Shown here piece after piece: positions 1 to 7,675 of a stretch of DNA of 64,000 nucleotides. Position numbers and translations under genes: made by a program. Position 1 is the stretch's first letter. Every line of letters starts with the position of its first letter. The stretch covers positions 1,054,001-1,118,000 of the forward strand of contig CP075368.1 of NCBI GenBank assembly GCA_019454185.1. Reading direction: 5' to 3'. Below the pieces are notes generated by a model that did no database searches, was not told the DNA's origin, and saw only the letters and a list, made by a program, of their open reading frames with translations. Origin of the DNA: Phycisphaeraceae bacterium. Its GTDB lineage: Bacteria > Planctomycetota > Phycisphaerae > Phycisphaerales > UBA1924.

Positions 1-103
1 CCTTGAGCACCCCCGCGTAGGACCATACGCGCGTGCCGATCTGGCTCGCAGTAGGCGATGAAGCGGTTCCGCTGGATGCCGGGGTGCTATCGGCGCGGGT
101 CAT
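1..103 (-). CDS. hsdM: Type I restriction-modification methylase subunit HsdM, N-terminal fragment
   Basis: Only the first 34 codons lie in the window; the gene runs off the left edge. The ATG at 103 overlaps the stop of the HNH-like gene by four bases (ATGA, 100-103), so it is the fourth gene of the leftward hsd operon. The peptide ends QIGTRVWSYAGVLK, which resembles the start of HsdM proteins, where a segment of the form LWxYCxVLRDDG precedes the methylase domain. Family knowledge: HsdM makes N6-methyladenine and pairs with HsdS to form the modification enzyme. The identification rests on this short peptide plus the operon context. Confidence 0.75.
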   Translation of the reverse strand, partial: MTRADSTPASSGTASSPTASQIGTRVWSYAGVLK

Positions 104-948
104 GTTCCCAGTTCCTCCTTGGCCACGCGAATGAACTCCGCATGGGCTGCCACTGTCGCGTCTGCGTGCGCATTGATCGCCGCGACTGCCTCCTCGAACT
201 TCTCTGGAAGTCTGTCTGCCCACTCGGGCGGAACGCCCTGCAGATCGCCCTTGAGAGGAAACGTCTTGACGGACACCTGGCCTAGGAACAAGCCCAGCGC
301 CTTCGTCATCGTGACCATCGCAGCCTGCACGCGGGGCGTGTTGAACGCCCGTTCCGGCGCAGTCCACCGCCTCCAAAACTCCTCGAGCGGGTGAAGCCGC
401 GCGCGGATGAATGAGCCCCCCGCATCCCAGTCTCTTAGCCAAGTCATCGCCGCGCCGTCCGAAGGCAACTCGGCGATCAAGTCGCGGTAACGCTCCACGT
501 CGGCCGCGTTCGGGGGTGCCACGCCGTTGGGAGAGGGTTGAGGGTGCAGCCTGCGAGCGGGAGCGATGACGTCCGCACGCCGGCTCTCCAACGCCGTCTT
601 CTTCCACTCACGCAGCAAGTCTGCCGGGAAGCCGCCTTCATCCGCGTCAATGAGCGTACCGCAGTTCCTGCACATCCAGATTCCGTTGTCTGCCGACTTG
701 CGCTGCTCCGGGGTCATGCTCGCGTCGTACCGCGCACCGCCCGGCGCGGCCGCATGAATGTGGGCGGCGGTGCCGATGCTGATCGCCTTCGCGCCGTCCC
801 AGGATTGTGCCCGTGTCGGCTGCCCGCATCCGGGGTTGCAGCAACGCGAAGCGGCCTGCTGCTCAAGCGTCTTGATTGCGGTCGCGGAAAAGTCGCCGTT
901 CTTTCGCCCTTTTGTGATGGGGCCGGGCTGGGGAGATGAGCCAGTCAT
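100..948 (-). CDS. HNH-like zinc-binding protein inside the hsd operon
   Basis: A 282-residue protein sits between hsdS and hsdM, overlapping each by four bases. The N-terminal half shows a zinc-dependent HNH-type core: cysteines at 36, 37 and 41 (CCNPGCGQPT), an AAHI histidine at 61-64, and a CRNC pair at 93-96 within NGIWMCRNCGTLID, followed by LLREWKK. I know this arrangement from HNH-like proteins of defence loci. The C-terminal half (about 130-282) is unassigned. Co-translation with hsdS and hsdM suggests an accessory nuclease or DNA sensor of the restriction system. The domain call is fairly sure; nuclease activity and substrate are inference. Confidence 0.7.
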   Translation of the reverse strand: MTGSSPQPGPITKGRKNGDFSATAIKTLEQQAASRCCNPGCGQPTRAQSWDGAKAISIGTAAHIHAAAPGGARYDASMTPEQRKSADNGIWMCRNCGTLIDADEGGFPADLLREWKKTALESRRADVIAPARRLHPQPSPNGVAPPNAADVERYRDLIAELPSDGAAMTWLRDWDAGGSFIRARLHPLEEFWRRWTAPERAFNTPRVQAAMVTMTKALGLFLGQVSVKTFPLKGDLQGVPPEWADRLPEKFEEAVAAINAHADATVAAHAEFIRVAKEELGT

Positions 949-2513
949 GAAGAGACTCCATTCGTCATCGCCTGCGATCCGCGCGTCCTGCTACCGCCTC
1001 GGGGCGCCTCTGCCAAAACGGCCGCAGCGCGTATTCGCTCCAGCAGCACGCGCGCGGGCTCGTCGGAGGGGTCCTGGGGCACAAGCTTGCCCTCGAACGC
1101 GGCCTTGAGGATCGACTGCCGCAGACGCGAGGCCCGGGCCAGACCACGCTCGATCTCGGCTTCGAGGCCGTCGATCTGCGAGAGCTTCTCGTTGACGGTT
1201 TCGACGATGGCGGCTTGCTCGCGCGCGGGCGGTACTGCCACGGGCATCTGCTGCAACGTGGTCATCGAGACGTTGTGCTGACCGGCGGAGGACGCCGCAT
1301 TGGCTTCAATGAAGGCGCGACCGTGGGCGGATGTGAAGGTGAGATGCAGATGTGTGCCCAGTGCCATGTCGATAGCACGCAAGCGAATCAGATACGACGC
1401 GAAGTACGTCGGTTGAGCAAACGCGGATCGCACGAGTGCGGCTTTGCCGATAAGCCGGATGCTACCGTTCGTGCGGCATATGAGCAGATCGCCCGGAGCC
1501 AGGAACTCTGCATCGTCGGCGATGCCAAGGGACGACGTTGCGTTCTTGATGTCTTCCAGATCAAGCTCACCCTTGGCGATGTTGGGGATGCGCAGAACGG
1601 GCTCGGCAGACGCGCCATAGTCGCAACGCACCGATGTGCCGTAGGAGCCGTCCCAAATCAACTGGTCAACGCTCGCCCAGCACCATCCCTCCGGCAACTT
1701 CGGGAGCCGCGACCCGTCTGAAGGCAACTTCGGCGGCGACGGCTCGGGATACCGCTCCCGCCAGTTCTTCGGGGGCTGCTTGCCCGCCTTCTCGTACTTC
1801 GCCCGCGTGAGTTCTTCCCACCGGCGGCGGCGCTCGGCGAGGATACGTTCGAGCAGCTTCGGCCCCGGCTCATCGGGCGGCCCATACTGTGTCCGCCACG
1901 CCTCGGTGAGCCGCCCGGTGACCGCCGCGTGCAGCACCGCCGCCCGATACCGCGTCAGGTTCCGCTTCACCCGCTCCAGCGCCGCCACGCCCGCGGCCAG
2001 ATCGGTGAACAACTCGTCGATCCGGTCGGCGATGCGGGTTTGCTCGGCGAGAGGAGGCACGAGCACCGGGAACTTGCCGAAGTCGGCGAAGTCCGCTCGG
2101 GGGCGGTCCCCGGTCGTTGCGTGATCAGTGAAGGTCACGAAGTCCTGGGCGTTGAGGCGGTACTTCAAGAACGCGCCGCGAAGCGCCCCCGTCCTCGGAA
2201 ACACGATGAACTCGCCGGAGCAGAGCCCGTCGCGATCCGCCAGCCACACCTTGTTCAGATATGGACGCATGCGGCCGTAGAGCACGTCTCCGGCGCTGAA
2301 CTGAACGCAGGAACTACGCATCGTCTCGGCGGGCACAAAGCCGAGCATGCGCGTGGTATGCGCTTCGATGTGCTCAAGGCCGATGAACGGCTGCCCGACG
2401 AAGTCAGCAGGGTTGCCTCTCGGCCTTCCGGGCGCGACCGCATCGGCAAGACTGCATGCAGCCCATCCAACAGGCAGCGGGCACGCTTTGTGGTGGCCGT
2501 TGCTGTTCGTCAT
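945..2513 (-). CDS. hsdS: Type I restriction-modification specificity subunit HsdS
   Basis: A 522-residue specificity subunit that selects the bipartite target for the hsdRSM enzyme. It has the usual two target-recognition domains, each followed by a helical spacer. The first half ends in PPLAEQTRIADRIDELF, the second in PPAREQAAIVETVNEKL. The start is the ATG at 2513, which overlaps the hsdR stop (ATGA, 2510-2513). The stop overlaps the start of the HNH-like gene in the same way, so translation should be coupled. Length and repeat layout are typical of full-length HsdS. Confidence 0.92.
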   Translation of the reverse strand: MTNSNGHHKACPLPVGWAACSLADAVAPGRPRGNPADFVGQPFIGLEHIEAHTTRMLGFVPAETMRSSCVQFSAGDVLYGRMRPYLNKVWLADRDGLCSGEFIVFPRTGALRGAFLKYRLNAQDFVTFTDHATTGDRPRADFADFGKFPVLVPPLAEQTRIADRIDELFTDLAAGVAALERVKRNLTRYRAAVLHAAVTGRLTEAWRTQYGPPDEPGPKLLERILAERRRRWEELTRAKYEKAGKQPPKNWRERYPEPSPPKLPSDGSRLPKLPEGWCWASVDQLIWDGSYGTSVRCDYGASAEPVLRIPNIAKGELDLEDIKNATSSLGIADDAEFLAPGDLLICRTNGSIRLIGKAALVRSAFAQPTYFASYLIRLRAIDMALGTHLHLTFTSAHGRAFIEANAASSAGQHNVSMTTLQQMPVAVPPAREQAAIVETVNEKLSQIDGLEAEIERGLARASRLRQSILKAAFEGKLVPQDPSDEPARVLLERIRAAAVLAEAPRGGSRTRGSQAMTNGVSS

Positions 2514-5359
2514 GCCGTCAGAGCCTTGTTCATGTCGGCGACGATGATCTGAAGACGGTCGCCGAAGAGTTCATAGGCCTTGCCAAGGTTGCCGCGCTGG
2601 GCGAACCAGCCGTCGTGGAAGTCCTCCATCTCGATCGCGAGGCTGGTGGCAATATGCTCGGCGATCTTGTCCAGCCACGCTGTCTGCTCGGCGGTGAAAA
2701 TCACCCCCGCCGCCGCCTGCTGGGCCCGCCAGGCCTGATACCGCTGCCTGACCACGTCGGCGAACGGCGTCAGCGGCTCACTCGGCTTGAGCGTGTGGCG
2801 GATGAGCGAGACGAGGTCGGTGATGATCTGCCCGCCCTTGCCAGCAACCTTCGCGGCTTCGATCGCCTCGTAGCAGTGCCAGAGTTCCTCAGGCGTCGCG
2901 GAGACGGGCGGACGCTTGATCTGGTCGGCCAGTTCCTTCAGGTCGCGGAACTTCAGCCGGTCGGGCGTGGCCATGCCGAAGAAGACCTGGAGGGCGGTCA
3001 ACTCGTCCTTGTGCTCGTCGATGAACCTCTTGAAGTTCTCGATCTTCGTCTTGGCCTTGTCCAGCGCGGCCTGCGAGTAGCCGACGCCGAGCACCTCGTC
3101 CTTGCTCACGCGGTCGATGGTCTGCTCGTTGTCCAGCTTGATCTGGAGGATGAGGTCGCGGAGCTTCGGGTCATAGAAGGGCTTGATGGCGTCCTTGATG
3201 AGTTCCTGCTCAGCGGCTTCGAGCTGCTTCTCCGTGAGCATGGAGAGCGCGACGCCGGGATTCATGGCCTGCGCCTTGGCCTCGACGTTCGCGTCGTCGA
3301 TCGCGGCGACGAGGCCGCCGACGAGGGTGTCGATGGTCTTGCCGCCTGCGTGGGCATTCAAGTCGGCGTGCTGCTTCTCCGACATGTCCGCGGCGAGGCG
3401 GTTGAGCTTGCCCGCCAGGGCGGAGACGGCGTCCGGGTCGGTGCCGCCGGCCTTGATGTAGTCCAAGACCTGCTTGAGCGACTTGTTCGGCTCGCGGTCG
3501 ATTGGCCCCTTCTCGCTCTTGCACTGCTCGCAGACGCCGACGGCGTCGATGATGACGAAACGCGTCTTGCTCTTGGCGTCGGGTGTGACGCCCTTGAGCA
3601 TGTCGGCGGGCATCACGCGGACACCGCGGCCCTTCATCTGCTCGAAGTAGTTGCTGCTCTTGATTGAGCGCATGAAGAAGACGATCTCGACCGGCTTCAC
3701 GTCGGTTCCTGTGGCGATCATGTCCACCGTGACGGCGATGCGGGGGTTGAACGAGTTGCGGAAAGCGACGAGCACGTCCTCGCCGGTCTTGCCCTTGGTC
3801 TTCTCGTAGTAGGCCTCCTCGCGTTCCGTGCCGTCAGGATCGGTCACCTTGCGGGTCAGACGCATCACGCCCGTGCGATAGGTGATCTTCTGGCAGAAGT
3901 CGTTGCCCTTGCCGAACTCCTCGCGGACGATGCGGACGATGTCGTCGGCGTGGGAGTCGTCCTTGGCGAAGATGATGGTTTTGGGGACCTCGGTGCGGCC
4001 GGGGAAGATGTCCACGAACAGGCGGTCGCGGAAAGTCTGGATGACGGTCCTGATCTGATCCTCGGCGACAACGGCGCGGTCGAGGTCGTCTGCACCGTAC
4101 TGGAGGTCCTGATCGAGGGCCTCCTGGCGTTCCGCCCGCGTCTTGCGGCTGCGCTTGCCGACGAAGTAGCCCGCGTCGAGTTGAGAACCCTGCGCCGTGA
4201 TCCGCGTGCGGATCTCGTAGACGTCGTACGGCACGTTCACGCGGTCGGCAACAGCCTGCTCGTGGGTGTACTCCATCACGAGGTTCTGGTTGAAGAACCC
4301 GATGGTCTGCTTGCTGGGAGTCGCGGTGAGACCGATCAGGAAGGCGTCAAAGTACTTCAGCACGTCGCCCCAGACGCTGTAGATGGAGCGGTGGCATTCA
4401 TCGACGATGAGCACGTCGAAGAACTCGGGCGGGATCGCGGGGTTGTAGGTGATGGGGACGGGCGGCTTCCTGAAAGCGCCCGGCCCCCCGGCACCCTCAA
4501 ACGCGGAGCGCTCTTCATCCTCTTCGGCAAGGTCCGGCTGGCCTGTTAGCACCGAGTAGAGCCGTTGGATCGTGGTGATCACCACCCGGTTGATCGGGTC
4601 GAATCGGTTCTTTTGAGGGAATGCGATGTTGTAGAGCTTGTCGAACGTGTGCCGTTCGCCAGGTGGCTGGAACTGCTGGAACTCCTTCAGCGTCTGCGTT
4701 CCCAGGTTCGTGCGATCGACGAGGAAGCAGACGCGGCGGGCGTGACCATGCTTGATGAGGCGGTACGCGATGTTCGCAGCTGTGAAGGTCTTTCCGGAGC
4801 CTGTGGCCATCTGGATCAGGGCCTTGGGCTTGGCGAGCCTGAGCGACTTCTCAAGATTGATGATGGCGGTGTGCTGCTTTGGCCAGAGACCATCGGGCGT
4901 CAGCGCCGGCATCTCGCGCAGGCAAGACCGGAGGGGCTTTTCCTCTTGCACCATCTCGCGGAGTGATTCGGCGCGGTGGAACGAGAAAATGTCGCGGCTT
5001 CGGGCGTGCGCTTCCATCCAGTTGGTGAACTGGGTTACCTCGCCCGTGGATTCGTACTGAAACGGAAGGGGGCGACGCCACGCGGGCAGGCTTGCTGGCA
5101 GACCATCGCTGTAGCTGGCCGATTGGCCTTCCACGCCGCGGAGCGTGTGGCCGACTGGCTTCGCCTCGACCACGCCGATTGTCTTGCCGTCGACGTACAG
5201 CAGGTAATCGGCCGGGCCGTGCGCGCCGGGGAACTCGGTCACGGCGAGTCCGAGACCGGCACCGAGGTTCATGTCGCGATAGGACTGGACGATCCACCCG
5301 GAAGCGGCCAGCTTCGAGTCGATGACCTCTCGCGCCTTTTGTTCGGGTGTCGTCAACAT
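2510..5359 (-). CDS. hsdR: Type I restriction endonuclease subunit HsdR
   Basis: A 949-residue motor/nuclease subunit that translocates DNA and cuts it away from the target site. The N-terminal PD-(D/E)XK nuclease core has D51 and E65-A-K67 (VVEAK). The helicase has Walker A ATGSGKT at 185-191, DECH at 320-323 and a following GLTATP. I chose the ATG at 5359 (MLTTPEQ), where family-like sequence begins. The open frame continues 120 codons upstream but looks non-coding and overlaps a gene remnant at 5389-5604. A GGAGG lies only one base before this ATG, so the exact start is slightly uncertain. First gene of the operon; no clear promoter seen. Confidence 0.93.
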   Translation of the reverse strand: MLTTPEQKAREVIDSKLAASGWIVQSYRDMNLGAGLGLAVTEFPGAHGPADYLLYVDGKTIGVVEAKPVGHTLRGVEGQSASYSDGLPASLPAWRRPLPFQYESTGEVTQFTNWMEAHARSRDIFSFHRAESLREMVQEEKPLRSCLREMPALTPDGLWPKQHTAIINLEKSLRLAKPKALIQMATGSGKTFTAANIAYRLIKHGHARRVCFLVDRTNLGTQTLKEFQQFQPPGERHTFDKLYNIAFPQKNRFDPINRVVITTIQRLYSVLTGQPDLAEEDEERSAFEGAGGPGAFRKPPVPITYNPAIPPEFFDVLIVDECHRSIYSVWGDVLKYFDAFLIGLTATPSKQTIGFFNQNLVMEYTHEQAVADRVNVPYDVYEIRTRITAQGSQLDAGYFVGKRSRKTRAERQEALDQDLQYGADDLDRAVVAEDQIRTVIQTFRDRLFVDIFPGRTEVPKTIIFAKDDSHADDIVRIVREEFGKGNDFCQKITYRTGVMRLTRKVTDPDGTEREEAYYEKTKGKTGEDVLVAFRNSFNPRIAVTVDMIATGTDVKPVEIVFFMRSIKSSNYFEQMKGRGVRVMPADMLKGVTPDAKSKTRFVIIDAVGVCEQCKSEKGPIDREPNKSLKQVLDYIKAGGTDPDAVSALAGKLNRLAADMSEKQHADLNAHAGGKTIDTLVGGLVAAIDDANVEAKAQAMNPGVALSMLTEKQLEAAEQELIKDAIKPFYDPKLRDLILQIKLDNEQTIDRVSKDEVLGVGYSQAALDKAKTKIENFKRFIDEHKDELTALQVFFGMATPDRLKFRDLKELADQIKRPPVSATPEELWHCYEAIEAAKVAGKGGQIITDLVSLIRHTLKPSEPLTPFADVVRQRYQAWRAQQAAAGVIFTAEQTAWLDKIAEHIATSLAIEMEDFHDGWFAQRGNLGKAYELFGDRLQIIVADMNKALTA

Positions 5360-5388
5360 GCCTCCATCAGCATCGGAGTGGGGGCAGT

Positions 5389-5604
5389 TTACACAGCCAG
5401 CCGTGGCCTTGTCACGGCGGATGGCTGGAAGGTGGCCTCGACTGCCGCTTTCACCGGCTTGATCTCGTCGCCCCCGTCCTCGAGTGTTCTGTCCAGCGCC
5501 TCGCGGGCTGGCCGGATCTGCTCGGCCCACGACGGGCCCGGCGGCGGGACGGGACAGCCGCGCCCCGCAAGCCCCGGTGCGCCCATCGCCGGGGATCGGG
5601 ACAA
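5389..5604 (-). pseudogene. Remnant of a gene like the zinc-finger gene at 10347-11021 (3' end only)
   Basis: About 40 residues here (PPPGPSWAEQIRPAREAL, then DRTLEDGGDEIKPVKAAVEA) match the C-terminus of the 224-residue protein at 10347-11021 (PPPGTPWEEQMRLAREAL, then DATADEAHDLTKRVAAAVRA). The upstream zinc-finger part is absent and the tail diverges, so this is a truncated relic and not a working gene. It fills most of the stretch between hsdR and the next operon; 5605-5844 holds nothing else I recognise. It implies that a copy of the phage-like module, or part of one, once lay here. Confidence 0.5.
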
Positions 5605-5844
5605 CGGCGGGAACGGAGCTGATCGCTGATCGCGCTCCCGCGGGCGAGACGCGCGGACAGTCGGTCTGATGTTCCCCTTGAGAGAATATGGAGTCGATCG
5701 CCTCGTGCAAGGGCCGCACTCAATCCGTCGGACGTGTTCCTGGTTACCGCGGAATGTGTCTCGCTCGGCTCTATCACCGCGCAGAGTAATCGCTCCGCCA
5801 GTCCATTCAGCCCAATGAACCAGCTTCAGTCGGGAATCATTCGC

Positions 5845-6285
5845 CTAGCTGGGTTCCGCCTTTGAGTGGTGTTCCAGTGGAACGAAGGTCGCACGGGCCG
5901 CGAGTTCTTGTTGAACGCTCAGTCGCGATGAATCATCAGCGGGAAACCCCACAACGTGAGCGTGCCAAGGGTCGTGTTCGCGCGGCGCTGCCACAACAGC
6001 CATTGCCTTGCCACTGGCAGCAACCGCGTCCACCGTCAGGTCTGCGCGGCCAATAAGCCGCTTCTTTCGTATTTCAGCAACCTGGTGGCACCGTCGCAAC
6101 AGTGTCTCCTCTGCCCACTCCGCGTGGCGGAGCACAGAGAGCTTTCCGTGCGGAGGTGGATCAAACGCTTCAGGCCGGATTCGTTGCGTCGATTTCACAA
6201 TCCAGCGATCGGAAAGCACTGCGCGAGCCACGTGCTCTTCACCAGCTAATGGTGTTCCTTCTGGCTCAGGGATAGGCGCAGTCAT
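5845..6285 (-). CDS. Conserved hypothetical protein, third gene of the TIGR04255 operon
   Basis: A 146-residue protein starting at the ATG at 6285, which overlaps the previous stop (ATGA, 6282-6285). Two codons upstream there is an alternative start, but the 4-base overlap matches the junction before it. Visible features are RAVLSDRWIVKSTQRIRPEAF near the N-terminus and a central GRADLTVDAV segment followed by HAHVVGFP. I recall a similar GRAD...V...P.HA..VGWP pattern in hypothetical proteins from scattered bacterial operons, but know no function. Its role is tied to the two genes before it. Confidence 0.65.
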   Translation of the reverse strand: MTAPIPEPEGTPLAGEEHVARAVLSDRWIVKSTQRIRPEAFDPPPHGKLSVLRHAEWAEETLLRRCHQVAEIRKKRLIGRADLTVDAVAASGKAMAVVAAPREHDPWHAHVVGFPADDSSRLSVQQELAARATFVPLEHHSKAEPS

Positions 6286-6782
6286 GTGATGCATGCGCGT
6301 TGGATGCGCTCAACAAGATTCTTCGGAATCGAACCCAAAAAGGGCGTTGTACCATGGGCTCGCTCTGATCCAAAGAGTGCTGCCCAATGGAGCCAGCCAT
6401 CAGCTGTAACCGCAATCGAAAGCGTCCAACGGGGACCGACGCCCCATTGGATGGTCACCCAGCCTTTCGAGGTCGCGCCGAGTGAAGCCTCACGCAAATC
6501 CATTCGAAGACAGCGAATGAACGCCTCAGCATTAGCGAGAGCATCCGGACTGACCGGTACAGCACCGTGACCATCCCAGTTCGCCTTGCCGCACTCGTCT
6601 GCCAGCAAGTAGAGGTCGTCCAAGAGCGCCTGCACACCGATCGAGCGAGAATCCTTCAGCGGTTCTCGCAGCATGCTCAGCCGCATATCAACGTAGACTG
6701 ATTCATCGCTGAGCCCGCTAGCGGGGTTCACGAGCGTTGAGCAGGTCATGATCGCACCCAGTTGCCACGCAGGCTTAGTCAT
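6282..6782 (-). CDS. Conserved hypothetical protein, second gene of the TIGR04255 operon
   Basis: A 166-residue protein; I chose the ATG at 6782 (MTKPAW), which overlaps the stop of the TIGR04255 gene by four bases. The core reads NWDGHGAVPVSPDALANAEAF, then IQWGVGPRWTLSIAVTADGW and HWAALFGSERAHGT. I recall the WDGYGA...P.S...A..F.....P / W......SV.......Y.A.....R.HG pattern from short hypothetical proteins, function unknown. Translational coupling on both sides suggests a single complex or toxin/immunity-like unit, which is inference. Confidence 0.65.
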   Translation of the reverse strand: MTKPAWQLGAIMTCSTLVNPASGLSDESVYVDMRLSMLREPLKDSRSIGVQALLDDLYLLADECGKANWDGHGAVPVSPDALANAEAFIRCLRMDLREASLGATSKGWVTIQWGVGPRWTLSIAVTADGWLHWAALFGSERAHGTTPFLGSIPKNLVERIQRACIT

Positions 6783-7579
6783 TGGCACAGATCTCGAAAT
6801 GCCATCGTGACTGACTGAAAAAACGCGTAGTTCTTCAGCCAATGCATCTCCCGAAGCCGTTGGTTAATCATAGCAGGTTCGACAGGAACTGGCTCTGCAT
6901 GAATTGCCTCCAGCACCACCAACAGGGGGAGACTCCGACTCAGCGCCGTCGGCTGCTCAAAGGTCCTTACCAGGTTGACCACGTGCTGTGGAAAGGAAGG
7001 GTGTGCGAGGGTGTCCTGATGTAGGAAGGGGCCTTGAACCATTCCGGCCGGAGGTGTCCCGAATCCGGTGAAATACAGACCAGGTTCAAAATCCTCTTGT
7101 GGTACTTCCAGTCGATTGACATAGCGAATCTGCATTTGGTCGATCGACTCGATCCCGGCGATCTCCCGGTGCACGGTCAAGAGGCGCATTAACTCCGCTG
7201 AGAGCTCTGACCAGCCCACGTACTCACCGAGCCAGCTAAGAGACAGAGAATTTCGAGCCAGAGTGACGACCCGTCTTTGATCCGCAGACACCAGCCGCAA
7301 TCCAAGCCACCCCAAATTTTCTGCTGTCGCGTGTGCCGTGGCTGGATTCACTGGCGGAACGCGCGGAGCATCAGCCTGCATTGCGAAAGAGAAGCGGGCT
7401 TGATTCATGTGTTGAGAAGTCGGGTAATCGGGAAGCCGCGCGGTAACCTGCTTGAAAATCGCGTCGGGTGCCCATTCAAGCGTCGCGCGAGCGACGAGCG
7501 TGATCATTGCTTCGACGATGGGAGCCCGGCGAAGCGCAGGAAACTCTTCATCCAGGTTCAACGACACAGTGCTGGCCAT
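6779..7579 (-). CDS. TIGR04255 family protein
   Basis: A 266-residue protein beginning MASTVSLNLDEEFPALRRAPIVEAM. The N-terminal FPALRRAPIVEA segment followed by an alpha/beta body, and the C-terminal run INQRLREMHWLKNYAFFQSV, fit TIGR04255, a sporadically distributed family of unknown function. The start is the ATG at 7579. The open frame continues upstream, but the sequence there looks promoter-like (see 7586-7614) with a TATA-like box only six bases before this ATG. First gene of a coupled three-gene operon. Sporadic occurrence and accessory context suggest a defence or conflict role, not demonstrated. Confidence 0.75.
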   Translation of the reverse strand: MASTVSLNLDEEFPALRRAPIVEAMITLVARATLEWAPDAIFKQVTARLPDYPTSQHMNQARFSFAMQADAPRVPPVNPATAHATAENLGWLGLRLVSADQRRVVTLARNSLSLSWLGEYVGWSELSAELMRLLTVHREIAGIESIDQMQIRYVNRLEVPQEDFEPGLYFTGFGTPPAGMVQGPFLHQDTLAHPSFPQHVVNLVRTFEQPTALSRSLPLLVVLEAIHAEPVPVEPAMINQRLREMHWLKNYAFFQSVTMAFRDLCQ

Positions 7580-7585
7580 GTAGGC

Positions 7586-7614
7586 ATTATCGGGCGGATC
7601 TTGAACCGTGTACA
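7586..7614 (-). promoter_or_regulatory. Putative sigma-70-type promoter giving a leaderless TIGR04255 transcript
   Basis: On the minus strand TGTACA (7614-7609, four of six matches to TTGACA) is followed after exactly 17 bases by GATAAT (7591-7586, five of six matches to TATAAT). The ATG of the TIGR04255 gene begins six bases after the -10 box, so transcription would start at or next to the ATG and no ribosome binding site is needed or seen. Confidence 0.45.
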
Positions 7615-7675
7615 GGGGGATTCGAAAGGCATCTGGAGGCTGGCCAGCCAACGGGCGAGCAGCGCTGACCACCGC

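Noticed and set aside
2456..3667. 403-codon plus-strand frame opposite hsdR
   Set aside because: It mirrors hsdR codons, has Val/Leu/Asp/Glu-biased composition and no recognisable domain.
5360..5719. 120-codon N-terminal extension of the first hsdR
   Set aside because: Overlaps the gene relic at 5389-5604, lacks similarity to HsdR N-termini, and the nuclease domain is complete from 5359.
6714..6726. CCCGCTAGCGGGG, similar to the boundary word at 24749 and 34259
   Set aside because: It is a short self-complementary match inside a coding region, and flanking similarity is absent.
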